64,000 nt of DNA, from NCBI RefSeq assembly GCF_003352085.1, contig NZ_CP025805.1:1-64000 (forward strand), given 5' to 3'. The notes under the pieces were generated by a model that worked only from the letters and a program-made list of their open reading frames with translations, was not told the origin of the DNA and ran no database searches. The DNA comes from Sulfitobacter sp. SK012. GTDB taxonomy: Bacteria; Pseudomonadota; Alphaproteobacteria; Rhodobacterales; Rhodobacteraceae. A program made the position numbers and the translations under genes. Below, piece by piece: positions 8,280 through 17,130 of the stretch; the stretch's first letter is position 1; every line of letters begins with the position of its first letter.

Positions 8280-8866
8280 GCATGTTAAAGGAAACGCCTC
8301 CACTCGACACTGAGTTGGAAGACCTGCCACCAGAACTGCGCTGGCGGGAATGGATGGGACGCATTGAGGCGGTGATTTTCGCAAGTGCGTCTCCGGTATC
8401 ACGGGCAGATTTAGCGCGGGCCGTCGGGCAGGGGGTCTCGGTTGATTTGTTAGTTGAGGATATCCAAGCGGAGTTGGTAAGTCGTCCCTACGAACTGGTC
8501 GCAGTCGCCGGTGGCTGGCTTATGCGGACGCGGGTGCAATTTGCCGATGCAATCCGAGCGGCAGCCGATGTGGGTGACCAGTTGCTGGACCTGAACGAAT
8601 TCGAGGTCGCGGTGTTGGCTGCCATCGCTTACCACCAACCGTTGACCCGTGACGGTCTAAAGGACATTTTTGGCAAGGACATCAGCCGTGATTTGATTGG
8701 GCGGATGCGGGCACAAGGGTTGATCGCAACAGGCCCACGCAGCCCGAGGGCAGGGGCACCCTATACTTATGTGACGACGCAGAAGTTCTTGGTGGTGTTC
8801 GGGATGGAAAGCCTGCGCGATTTGCCCGATCGGGAAGGGTTGGTGGATGCGGGGATGGCAGGTTGA
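8276..8866 (+). CDS. scpB: ScpB-like segregation/condensation protein (accessory copy)
   Basis: 196 residues, resembling ScpB, the tandem winged-helix kleisin-associated subunit of SMC-ScpAB condensin. The motif FEVAVLAAIAYHQPLTRDGLKDIFGKDIS in the second winged helix (about 105-135) and GRSP-like GPRSPRAGAPYTYVTT near 155-170 are typical. No smc or scpA gene accompanies it here, so it is either a plasmid paralogue that works with the host SMC or an accessory of DUF1403 in plasmid maintenance or transposition. Translationally coupled to the DUF1403 gene. Family call firm, role uncertain. Confidence 0.85.
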   Translation: MSMLKETPPLDTELEDLPPELRWREWMGRIEAVIFASASPVSRADLARAVGQGVSVDLLVEDIQAELVSRPYELVAVAGGWLMRTRVQFADAIRAAADVGDQLLDLNEFEVAVLAAIAYHQPLTRDGLKDIFGKDISRDLIGRMRAQGLIATGPRSPRAGAPYTYVTTQKFLVVFGMESLRDLPDREGLVDAGMAG

Positions 8867-8958
8867 ATTTGAGCATTGGCTTAGGGGATAGATTGGCGGG
8901 ACAAACCTACTTCGCCATCATGTCAAAAAGAGCTCGTTTGGGTGACATGTCCGTTTTT

Positions 8959-8991
8959 ATATGTTAAGAAAAATACAATTAATTAACATAT
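8959..8991. promoter_or_regulatory. inverted repeat just upstream of the fic gene, candidate operator
   Basis: ATATGTTAA (8959-8967) and its exact reverse complement TTAACATAT (8983-8991) are separated by 15 bases and end 10 bases before the fic start codon. The sequence between is AT-rich. A site here would overlap the promoter or ribosome binding region and could be bound by the winged helix at the C-terminus of the Fic protein itself. Confidence 0.5.
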
Positions 8992-9001
8992 CGAGCAAGT
9001 C

Positions 9002-10099
9002 ATGTTAAAACCCACCTACGACATCCAACCGCTTCCACCCAGTGTTGATTTTGACACTGTGCCTATACTTAAGGCTTTAGCGCGCGCCAACCGCGCGTTG
9101 GCTGAGCTGAAAGGTCGGGCGGCGACCATCCCAAACCAGAACATCCTGATTGATACCCTTGCGCTGCAAGAAGCTAAGGCAAGTTCAGAAATCGAAAATA
9201 TTGTCACCACCCAAGATGATCTGTTTCAAGCGGATCTGTTTCCGGAAGGCCCAGGTAGTGCGGCCGCAAAGGAAGTGGCGCTTTATCGCGATGCGCTGAA
9301 GCTCGGATTTAATCGACTAAGCGAGACCCAAGGGTTGATCACTAACAGCACGTTGATCGCGATGTTCCAGCTATTGAAGCAACACGATGGCGGGTTTCGC
9401 CAAACGCCCGGAACGGCGCTGAAGAACGAAGCAAGTGGTGAAATCGTTTTCGTGCCGCCACAGGATGCCCGTGAGATCGTCAGCCTGATGGCCGACCTAG
9501 AGCACTACATCAACGCTGAGAATGGGGACGGGTTGGACCCGCTTATTCGAATGGCGCTCATCCATCACCAATTTGAGAGCATTCACCCATTTCCGGACGG
9601 CAACGGCCGGCTTGGGCGGATACTGAATGTTCTGTATCTGGCGCGAACTGGTTTGCTTGACATCCCTGTGCTCTATTTGAGCCGCCATATTACGCAAAAC
9701 AAGGACACTTATTACAGGTTGCTGCAGGCTGTCCGAGCCGAGAATGCCTGGGAAGAGTGGGTGCTGTTCATGCTTGAGGCAGTCGCTGAAACCTCGGGCG
9801 CAACTTTGCGATTGGTCGAGGGTATTCGGCAGCAGATGTCAGACACGAAGACGCGGCTTCGCGCTGAGCTACCCAAACTCTATTCACAAGACCTGCTCAA
9901 TAACCTCTTCCGCCATCCATATACACGTATCGATTATGTTGTTGAGGAACTTGGGGTTTCACGCCAAACGGCTGCCAAGTATCTGGATGAACTCGCAGAC
10001 AAGGGGTTCGTTGAAAAAGTCCAATCAGGCCGCAACAACTATTTCATCAACACAAATTTGTTGGCCTTGTTCTTTGACGTATCGGTTAGGGGTTCCTGA
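9002..10099 (+). CDS. Fic family protein with C-terminal winged helix
   Basis: 365 residues, of the class of Fic proteins that transfer AMP to target hydroxyls. The catalytic motif HPFPDGNGR is intact at 195-203. An N-terminal Fic_N region (1-85) contains S61-x-x-x-E65-N66, matching the inhibitory [S/T]xxxE[G/N] helix of class II (intramolecular) Fic enzymes, so activity is probably self-restrained. After the Fic core, residues about 290-355 form a winged helix (VVEELGVSRQTAAKYLDELADKG). This architecture is found in stand-alone regulators rather than classical toxin-antitoxin pairs, and no antitoxin gene is adjacent. A dyad in front of the start suggests autoregulation (inference). Confidence 0.92.
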   Translation: MLKPTYDIQPLPPSVDFDTVPILKALARANRALAELKGRAATIPNQNILIDTLALQEAKASSEIENIVTTQDDLFQADLFPEGPGSAAAKEVALYRDALKLGFNRLSETQGLITNSTLIAMFQLLKQHDGGFRQTPGTALKNEASGEIVFVPPQDAREIVSLMADLEHYINAENGDGLDPLIRMALIHHQFESIHPFPDGNGRLGRILNVLYLARTGLLDIPVLYLSRHITQNKDTYYRLLQAVRAENAWEEWVLFMLEAVAETSGATLRLVEGIRQQMSDTKTRLRAELPKLYSQDLLNNLFRHPYTRIDYVVEELGVSRQTAAKYLDELADKGFVEKVQSGRNNYFINTNLLALFFDVSVRGS

Positions 10100-10490
10100 C
10101 GGAGCGAAGGTCCCATCAAGTTCTCTCGTTGACGCAATCGTATCCAAAATTTCCTGCTATCATAACTAGGCAAGCAGTTTGTTGGGGTTGCTCCATTTTG
10201 ACTGGAGGGCAAAAGCGCCGTTTTAGACGTGGTAGGGCAGGACGCTGAGTGTGCTTTTGCACTACAGCGGATTTCACCAGACCGGCCGTTCAAACGCACC
10301 AATCCGGGTAGATCTTAAAGTGATCATTATCTGCGGTTGGTCTCGGGACTGTTCCAAAAGTGGGGGTTTTGCTCTAGTTGCGTCCGAGAAAAGATTGGAT
10401 AGGGGTTTGTATGGTGTGGTCAGTTTGTCTGCTTGGTGAAGGTGTTGACGGAGTGACACAACGTATTGATCTGCTGGCATTGGGTGCAAT
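10100..10490. other. 391-base stretch without a recognisable gene
   Basis: Between the fic gene and the IS6 element. Open frames here have no recognisable similarity and overlap each other on both strands. The first part is GC-balanced and the rest resembles degraded intergenic DNA. No terminator or RNA gene was recognised. Confidence 0.6.
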
Positions 10491-11308
10491 GGCACTGTCA
10501 GGATAAAACTGGTTGAGGCGGGCAGGGCGACGACTTAGCCTCGCCGGATGATAAAACGGTCCCCTTTTCGCTACTTTAAGACGTCCCCCGAAATCATCCG
10601 TCTGGCGGTTATGATGTATGTGCGTTATCCACTTTCACTACGAAATGTGGAGGATTTGCTGCACGAACGCGGTATTGATATTAGCCACGAGACGGTTCGA
10701 TTTTGGTGGAACAGGTTTGGCCCGTTGTTTGCCGCGGAGATCCGAAGAAAACGGGTTCAGCACCTTCGCGCTCATTCGAATTGGCAATGGCACTTGGACG
10801 AAGTGTTCGTAAAAATCAACGGTGAGACGCACTATCTCTGGCGGGCTGTGGATCACGAAGGCGAAGTGTTGGAAAGCTACGTTACGAAGCGCCGAGATCG
10901 AAAAGCAAGCTTGAAATTCCTCAGAAAAACAATGAAACGATATGGTCCACCACATGTCATCGTGACCGATCTACTGCGGTCATACGGTGCCGCGATGAAG
11001 GTTATCGGCAATGTGGGCAAACAGGAAACCGGCCGCTGGCTGAACAACAGGGCCGAGAATTCACATCAGCCTTTTCGACGAAGAGAGCGGGCGATGATGC
11101 GCTTCAGACGAACGCGAACATTGCAGAAATTCGTCTCTGTCCACTCCTCGATCCACAACCATTTCAACCAGGAACGCCACCTCTACAGCCGAGAAAACTT
11201 CAAGCTTAACCGCGCTGCCGCTCTTGTTGAGTGGCGTCAGTTGGGCATGGCATAAAGGGCAGCTTCATTGTCCTTGCAGAGACTGGTTCGCATTCGTCTG
11301 ACAGCACC
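10491..11308 (+). mobile_element. IS6-family insertion sequence, apparently complete
   Basis: Terminal inverted repeats are visible: GGCACTGTCAGG at 10491-10502, and at the right end TCTGACAGCACC (11297-11308), whose reverse complement matches 10 of 12 positions. The length of about 818 bp is normal for IS6. The flanking 8-mers differ, so no target-site duplication is left, which suggests recombination after insertion. Confidence 0.75.
10548..11255 (+). CDS. IS6-family transposase
   Basis: 235 residues, full length for IS6/IS26 transposases. It begins with the family opening (FRYFKTSPEIIRLAVMMYVRYPLSLRNVEDLLHERG) and carries DDE residues in WHLDEVFVKING, VTDLLRSYG and NNRAENSHQPFRRRER. The frame is intact. 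It belongs to a lineage different from the other, degraded IS6 copies in this window, which start with an ISFKG.QYPK-type sequence. Confidence 0.93.
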   Translation: MIKRSPFRYFKTSPEIIRLAVMMYVRYPLSLRNVEDLLHERGIDISHETVRFWWNRFGPLFAAEIRRKRVQHLRAHSNWQWHLDEVFVKINGETHYLWRAVDHEGEVLESYVTKRRDRKASLKFLRKTMKRYGPPHVIVTDLLRSYGAAMKVIGNVGKQETGRWLNNRAENSHQPFRRRERAMMRFRRTRTLQKFVSVHSSIHNHFNQERHLYSRENFKLNRAAALVEWRQLGMA

Positions 11309-11380
11309 ATGCTGCGGCATGTACATTTTGGCAGTAAGGGCGGAGAGCCGACGTTCGCCGCGCTTAAGTCGAATGGCTGC

Positions 11381-12388
11381 TCATAGGTCCCTTCGAATTT
11401 CCCGCGGTGACTTTCCTGTCCAACTTCGAAAGGCCCGGGTGAAGTTTGCGCTGTTGGCGTAGCCTAAATCGGCGGCGATGGAGCCGACCTTGTCGGTTGT
11501 GCCGGTCACGCGTTCGATTGCCTTACTACGCCGAATGTCTTCTCTGATTTTGGAGATACTGATTCCCTGCAAGCTAAGCAAAGACTGCAACTTCCATTTC
11601 GACAGTCCAATCGCCGACGCTATGTACGCAACGCCAATGCCTGGTTCAGAAATGCGTTGCTCCAGAACTTGTCTTACTCGTTCCGATAACGTCAGGTCGT
11701 GTCGATCAGGCAGGCCTAATTCAGGAAGACCTTCCGGTGGTAGCACAGGCGGCATGGTAAGGCCGAGATAGCTTGATGGAAATCTCAGGTTCAGACCGAT
11801 TTGTCCCGAAATAACTGAGGTCGGCGGCAGTAAGTCTCGAGGTATCAGTGACGTGTCTGGCAAGACCGCAACAACCTGCACCGGATCCCAAATGTCCTGC
11901 GCTGCGGACTTCAATAGCTGACCAAAAAAACCGACAGCGACCGCATCTGCATAGACGGCGTCTTTGTTCGCTCCTACCGGGCGGATCAGTTGCCATAGCG
12001 CTATCGGACCTTCGACGACCAACCTGTATGTCGCCGCCGCGTTCTGTTCCGATGAAAGTTGGCTAAACTTTTGAAAGAAGTCGCCAAGGGTTTTTGCCGA
12101 CGTCATCAAAGGAACAAGGGGAGCCCAGCCACCTGCGGCCATATACTGACCAACGCGTGCAGTAAAAAACGGGCTACCAGTGCAATTCGCAGACCACTTT
12201 AGGAACGAGTAGACTTCGTTTGCTGGCAATGTGACTGAGGGATCATAGAGTGCTCCTACTGGGATGGACAGTTGCGACGCCAATTCCTCCTTGACCTTTC
12301 CACGAGTCAAGAGTGCGTCAATTATGGGGTGGAGAAAGGCTATACTCATGGCTGCTGGTAACGAATCTTGCATATGCTTTGGTAACAC
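11381..12388 (-). CDS. AraC-family transcriptional regulator
   Basis: 335 residues. The C-terminal AraC/XylS DNA-binding domain occupies about 235-335, with two helix-turn-helix units (VAYIASAIGLSKWKLQSLLS and VGSIAADLGYANSANFTRAFRSWTGKSP). The N-terminal 200 residues resemble the ligand-binding domain of the OruR/ArgR-like subgroup (PF12625-type). It diverges from the amidohydrolase gene at 12516 across 127 bases, so that enzyme and the porin behind it are its likely targets. The ligand is unknown; an N-acyl amino acid or related compound would fit the neighbours. Confidence 0.9.
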   Translation of the reverse strand: MLPKHMQDSLPAAMSIAFLHPIIDALLTRGKVKEELASQLSIPVGALYDPSVTLPANEVYSFLKWSANCTGSPFFTARVGQYMAAGGWAPLVPLMTSAKTLGDFFQKFSQLSSEQNAAATYRLVVEGPIALWQLIRPVGANKDAVYADAVAVGFFGQLLKSAAQDIWDPVQVVAVLPDTSLIPRDLLPPTSVISGQIGLNLRFPSSYLGLTMPPVLPPEGLPELGLPDRHDLTLSERVRQVLEQRISEPGIGVAYIASAIGLSKWKLQSLLSLQGISISKIREDIRRSKAIERVTGTTDKVGSIAADLGYANSANFTRAFRSWTGKSPREIRRDL

Positions 12389-12515
12389 ACAAAAAAGACA
12401 AATCAGTCATTCTGTTCGAAGATTCGCAGTCAGGACCAGCCAAATGACATAAGATTTCTGACTATAGCTGTTCAAACTCAACTATATCTGCTCCCAACCT
12501 GTTGAGGAGCCGCAC

Positions 12516-14435
12516 ATGAAACCCACCACATTATTGACTGCAATTACCCTTTCTACCACTGCACTGGCCAACGGCGTTCTTGCCCAAGACTATGATGTCG
12601 CCATTTTGAATGGCCGCGTCATGGACCCCGAAACAGGGTTCGACCAGATCGCCAATGTAGGTATTAACAATGGCTGGATTACAGAAATCACAACCGATCC
12701 CATTGAAGGAGAAAATACCATCGATGCGGCCGGGCATGTGGTAGCGCCTGGTTTCATTGATCTTGAGCAGCACGGTCTGAGTCCATTCGGAATCAAACTG
12801 AATCTGCGAGATGGTGTGACAACTCAAATGGATTTTGAAGTTGGTGCGATCAACATTTCCGAATGGTATTCGGAACGGGATGGTAAATTGCAGGCAAACT
12901 ACGGCACCGTAGTCGGCCAGGAGTTTGCGCGAATGCGGGTTCACGACGGGCTAGCACTCGAAGGCCCCAACGTTTCAATGCCGTATTTTTTTGACTTTCG
13001 CGCCGACGCCGCGGAAGACGGTGTCGACGGATGGTCGGTAACCCGCAGCAACCTTGAGCAAATGAATGAAATTACGGCCATTCTCGATGAGGGTTTGCGC
13101 CAAGGAGCTTTGGGGGTTGGATCTACGATCGGGTATGCACGTGAGGGCATCACGACATATGAAATGTTCGAGGCCCAGAAGATTGCGGCAAAATACGACA
13201 GACTGACCGCAGCGCATCATCGCTTTCACCCCAGTGCATCAACTCCGATCGAAACCGCGACTGGTGCAAATGAACTTTTGACAAATGCCATGGTTCTGGG
13301 GGCTTCGCTCCAGCTTCATCACACCAATGATTACGGCTGGTGGGAGATAGAAGAAAAGATGCAACTGGCGCGCGCCCAAGGGTACAATGTCTGGTCGACT
13401 TGGTATCCATGGACGGCAGGCTCTGGAAACTATGGTGCTTCCATTCTTGCCCCCGACAACTGGGAAGATTCCATGGGGTACAAGTATGAAGAGACCATTT
13501 TTGATCCCCAGTTGGACCGCTATGTCACCAAGGAAGAATTTCTGGAATTCAAAGAGTCCGAACCGGGGCGCACTGCAATTGCCTTCAGCCCACCCCGCGA
13601 ACAGTGGATCAAGGATTGGATAAAGGTCCCAAATTTCGTAATTTCAGGCGACGGCATGCCGGCATTGAACGAAAAAGGGGAGCGGTTAGAGTGGGATTCT
13701 CCGTTTGAAGAATATGCGGGTCACCCACGTTCGGCAGGCTCGCACGCAATTCTTTTGCGGCTGGCACGCGAGAACGACGTTCCCTTGATGTTTTCACTGG
13801 CGCAGCTCAGCTATTGGGCGGCGAAACAATTGGGTGACGCCGGAATAGAAGAAATGGATGTGCGTGGACGCCTTCAAGAAGGGATGATTGCCGACATCAC
13901 AATTTTCGACCCCGAGAGTGTAACTGAAAACGCTAGCTATTCCAAAGGCAAGAACGGCCTCGCCTCAACTGGAATTCCATATGTTCTGGTTCATGGCACA
14001 ATTGTTGTCTCTGACAGCAAAGTGCTGAAGGACGTCAACCCAGGGCAAGCAATCCGCTACCCCGTGGAAGAGGAAGGTCGTTTCGAGCCGTCAAACAAAC
14101 AGCAATGGCTGCGCACATTTACAATCGACACCGGTGGTGCCCGCCCAACGCTCTATGACGACATACTTGATGATCAGTCCTCACTTGAGGGTCCCGGATC
14201 TAGTGAGCCGGTAAACTACCGAGTGGCCAAGGTCGATTTGACCATAAACAAGCCGCAAGATTGGTTTGCGCAGCCCAACACAATCGACGACTCGGAGTTG
14301 TTCCTGTGCCCCGTTCATGGCGTTTATGAAGACAAGCGTACGGCACAGCAGGATTGGGCGCAGGCCTTGATCGTCAGGAACTCAAATGCTTCAACCTATG
14401 ACCCGTTGTTGTCGCCTGGAACCAACAGCAAATAA
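12516..14435 (+). CDS. secreted amidohydrolase, D-aminoacylase / N-acyl-D-glutamate deacylase-like
   Basis: 639 residues. A signal peptide (MKPTTLLTAITLSTTALANGVLAQ) predicts periplasmic location. The remainder follows the amidohydrolase superfamily D-aminoacylase branch: an N-terminal beta strand segment (DYDVAILNGRVMDPETG), the metal-site strand APGFIDLEQHG, HHRFH and LQLHHTND histidines, and VISGDGMP for the late Asp. The usual His-x-His after PGFID is replaced by E84-x-H86, so one metal site is altered. The extra C-terminal about 120 residues exceed the roughly 480 of standard D-aminoacylases. RBS GAGGAG lies upstream. Together with the AraC gene and the porin it likely forms a scavenging unit. 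Exact substrate uncertain. Confidence 0.8.
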   Translation: MKPTTLLTAITLSTTALANGVLAQDYDVAILNGRVMDPETGFDQIANVGINNGWITEITTDPIEGENTIDAAGHVVAPGFIDLEQHGLSPFGIKLNLRDGVTTQMDFEVGAINISEWYSERDGKLQANYGTVVGQEFARMRVHDGLALEGPNVSMPYFFDFRADAAEDGVDGWSVTRSNLEQMNEITAILDEGLRQGALGVGSTIGYAREGITTYEMFEAQKIAAKYDRLTAAHHRFHPSASTPIETATGANELLTNAMVLGASLQLHHTNDYGWWEIEEKMQLARAQGYNVWSTWYPWTAGSGNYGASILAPDNWEDSMGYKYEETIFDPQLDRYVTKEEFLEFKESEPGRTAIAFSPPREQWIKDWIKVPNFVISGDGMPALNEKGERLEWDSPFEEYAGHPRSAGSHAILLRLARENDVPLMFSLAQLSYWAAKQLGDAGIEEMDVRGRLQEGMIADITIFDPESVTENASYSKGKNGLASTGIPYVLVHGTIVVSDSKVLKDVNPGQAIRYPVEEEGRFEPSNKQQWLRTFTIDTGGARPTLYDDILDDQSSLEGPGSSEPVNYRVAKVDLTINKPQDWFAQPNTIDDSELFLCPVHGVYEDKRTAQQDWAQALIVRNSNASTYDPLLSPGTNSK

Positions 14436-14550
14436 GTTCAAATTTTTTGAAACGCTTTTCGATGATAGCCTCAACCACTGAGTCGAAAATTGACAAGCAC
14501 ACCCTCGAGCAGCACGCGCAGGAAGTTGCATTGCGAATAATGGTGCCAAA

Positions 14551-15741
14551 TTGAAATTTTTACCCGTTGTCTATGTCGTCAGTTTGGCTCTTGTCGGTCT
14601 GGCTAACCCTCTGCAAGCACAAGGGCTCGGCGGCCCTTCCTCCGTGCAGGCCGATCTGGCACCGGGCGATGGTTTGACCGATCCCCAGTTTCGGTCGGAT
14701 TTTCCGCAGAGCATCGCGCCCGGTTGGTTCGCATGGAAGGATGGATTGGCGGAACAGGGTTTCCGGTTTAATCTCGACTATCTGACGCTTCTTCAATCTT
14801 CGAGTTCAGACATGGGCGAAGGAGAGGGAGCCAGCGGGATTTTCCGGTTTTACGGGAATTGGCAGGCTACCGAACTTGGGTCGCTGACTTTCAAGCTTGA
14901 GCACCGCCACGCCTATACGGATGTGGCTCCTCAATTTCTGGGGCTGGATGGTGGCGCACTTTCAATCACTGGAACTGCGTTCAATGACAATGGCACTATG
15001 TTGACGAACCTGTTCTGGACGCAACGTGCTGCTGCCGGAAACTGGACGCTGCAAGCCGGGCAGATCGATGTCACCGACTTTCTTGACCTCTACGGTGCAG
15101 TGAGCCCGTATACTGCTTTCCAGAATCTTGCGTTCAATACCAACCCAACCATCAATACGCCCAATCCCGGACTTGGTATTGCTGGCGGACTACAGCTTGG
15201 TTCCAACTTTTACGCAGTTGGCAGCATCGCTGACGCAAACGCCGACCCGACATCGCCAGACTTGGATGTCTTTTCCGATGGCGATCTCTTCAAGAGCGTC
15301 GAAATCGGGTACACAAGTGACTTTGATCGTATCTACTTCGACAATATCCACCTGACGGTATGGCAAGCAGACGCCGCCGATGACGGCAGCCGCGCAGAAG
15401 ATTATGGCGCAGCTTTTTCGGCCGCTTGGTTTATCGACAATACTTGGCTACCGTTTTTCCGGGCGGGCGTCAGCAAGGGAACGGCGGCGCTATACAAACG
15501 TTCGGTGTCGGCGGGCATTGGGTACTATGGTCGTAACACTGATGGCGCAGGTCTGGGACTAAATTGGGCCAAGGCCGATGGGATAGACGGTGATCAATTA
15601 ACCGCCGAGGCCTTCTATCGCTTTTCGATTTCCCCTGGCCTGCAAATCACACCCTCGGTCCAGTTTATTTCAAATCCACTCATAAACACTTCAGAGGACG
15701 AAATCGTATTGTTTGGGCTACGAACACGGATTGTTTTTTAG
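14551..15741 (+). CDS. OprB-type outer-membrane porin
   Basis: 396 residues from a TTG start at 14551, beginning with a signal peptide (MKFLPVVYVVSLALVGLANPLQAQG). The mature part has the alternating aromatic/polar pattern of a beta barrel and ends in the classic C-terminal Phe (LRTRIVF) used by BamA. It resembles the carbohydrate-selective porin OprB family in length and pattern (FRFYGNWQATELGSLTF, ISNPLINTSEDEIVLFGLR). It lies 115 bases behind the amidohydrolase and probably supplies its substrate across the outer membrane. A second, rearranged gene of the same family is at 20895-21797 on the other strand. Confidence 0.82.
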   Translation: MKFLPVVYVVSLALVGLANPLQAQGLGGPSSVQADLAPGDGLTDPQFRSDFPQSIAPGWFAWKDGLAEQGFRFNLDYLTLLQSSSSDMGEGEGASGIFRFYGNWQATELGSLTFKLEHRHAYTDVAPQFLGLDGGALSITGTAFNDNGTMLTNLFWTQRAAAGNWTLQAGQIDVTDFLDLYGAVSPYTAFQNLAFNTNPTINTPNPGLGIAGGLQLGSNFYAVGSIADANADPTSPDLDVFSDGDLFKSVEIGYTSDFDRIYFDNIHLTVWQADAADDGSRAEDYGAAFSAAWFIDNTWLPFFRAGVSKGTAALYKRSVSAGIGYYGRNTDGAGLGLNWAKADGIDGDQLTAEAFYRFSISPGLQITPSVQFISNPLINTSEDEIVLFGLRTRIVF

Positions 15742-15892
15742 AGCATGTTTAGGCAGGCTTTGGGGCTGGTAGAACTCTGAGCTGCGCTTTGGTCCAAGGT
15801 CGGCTTTGCGGCCAATCACCCGTTTTTAGTTTTTTGGGCCCGAGCCTGGTTGCTCCCTTTATTTTGACTGAAGGGAGTTTGTCGTGCGGAGG

Positions 15893-15960
15893 GGCTTTGT
15901 TGCACAAATCGGGTTGAAGTCGAACTTTCCCTTACCCTGGACGGATTTAGCCTACGGCCT
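15893..15960 (-). mobile_element. solo IS5-family end (remnant)
   Basis: Begins with GGCTTTGTTGCACAAAT and ends in a GGACGGATTTAGCCTACGG-type sequence. It closely matches the end of the IS5 copy at 43501-43563, where the transposase stop lies in the same place. Only the terminal 68 bases remain. The IS30 transposase frame begins right next to it. Confidence 0.75.
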
Positions 15961-15962
15961 CT

Positions 15963-16991
15963 GTGATAGGTACGGGCGGAATACGTCCACCTGATCGCAG
16001 ACGCGGTCGTTCTGCATTGAGCCTTGCTGAGCGTGAAGAGATATCTCGTGGGCTCAGCACCAAGCAATCTCTCCGGGCAATTGCGCGTCAGTTGCGACGT
16101 GCGCCTTCAACGATCCGCCGCGAGGTACGACGCAATGGGGGCAAGTTGGGCTATCGCGCAACGGCATCAGACCAAGCTGCATGGGATCGGGCTTTGCGCC
16201 CCAAGATGTGCAAGTTGGCTTGTCACCCGATGTTGGCCCACGCAGTATCCGCAAAGTTACGGCGCAAGTGGTCGCCAGAACAAGTTGCTGGTTGGTTCAA
16301 ACGCGCATCCCCTGGAGAGGCGCACAAACAGGTGTCACACGAAACGATTTACAGAAGCCTATATATACAGGCCCGCGGTGTCCTGAAGAAGGAACTTCTG
16401 GAGCACTTGCGGGCTAAACGCACTGTCCGGCGCTCACAGCATGCCAGCCAGAAGCGAAAGGGAAATGGCCAGATCAAGGACGCTGTATCTATCAGCGAAA
16501 GGCCTGCGTCCGTCGAAGATCGTGCTGTTCGGGGCCACTGGGAGGGCGACTTAATCGGTGGATCAAAGAACAGTTATATCGCGACACTCGTGGAACGGCA
16601 TTCTCGGTACGTGATGCGGGTCAAAGTCGCGAACAAAGACACACAGAGTGTCATCACGGCGCTGATCAAATCGGCTCAGAAACTGCCGCGCGAGCTCTAC
16701 AAGTCGCTGACGTGGGATCGTGGCAAAGAGCTGGCAGATCATCCGCGATTCACGTTGGCAACCGACGTTGATGTCTACTTCTGCGACCCACAATCACCGT
16801 GGCAGCGCGGGTCAAACGAGAACACCAACCGGCTTTTGAGGCAGTACTTGCCTCGCGGAACGGACCTATCCGTTCATTCCCAAGCAAAACTCAGTGCAAT
16901 TGCAAGGCAACTCAACGAACGACCTCGCAAGACCTTGCAATACCAAACGCCAGCAGAGATGTTCGCAGAGTGTGTTGCATCGACCGGTTGA
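15963..16991 (+). CDS. IS30-family transposase
   Basis: 342 residues using GTG at 15963. N-terminal helix-turn-helix region (ALSLAEREEISRGL, SLRAIARQLRRAPSTIRREV) and the integrase core with GHWEGDLIGGSKNS, LTWDRGKELADH and [17 protein letters not shown] (DDE residues). Length is normal for IS30. The left boundary abuts an IS5 remnant and terminal repeats were not resolved by eye. A 143-base piece of this gene (16798-16940) occurs unchanged at 21798-21940. Confidence 0.93.
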   Translation: MIGTGGIRPPDRRRGRSALSLAEREEISRGLSTKQSLRAIARQLRRAPSTIRREVRRNGGKLGYRATASDQAAWDRALRPKMCKLACHPMLAHAVSAKLRRKWSPEQVAGWFKRASPGEAHKQVSHETIYRSLYIQARGVLKKELLEHLRAKRTVRRSQHASQKRKGNGQIKDAVSISERPASVEDRAVRGHWEGDLIGGSKNSYIATLVERHSRYVMRVKVANKDTQSVITALIKSAQKLPRELYKSLTWDRGKELADHPRFTLATDVDVYFCDPQSPWQRGSNENTNRLLRQYLPRGTDLSVHSQAKLSAIARQLNERPRKTLQYQTPAEMFAECVASTG

Positions 16992-17130
16992 GATCGCCAC
17001 CAAAAGCGGACGCTGGCGAAAATTTGGTCTATTTCCGCTCTGCGGATGGGATGGATGGCTCCTGCGCCCATCGGCGTCGTAATGCGCCATACTGCAGTTG
17101 TCAGAAACTGCTCAGCAGAGGAGCCACCCA

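Noticed and set aside
10405..10430. TTGTATGGTG...GTTTGT similarity to 7256-7277 behind tniQ, possibly a second transposon end
   Set aside because: Only about ten bases match without gaps; matches of that size are expected by chance in 64 kb.
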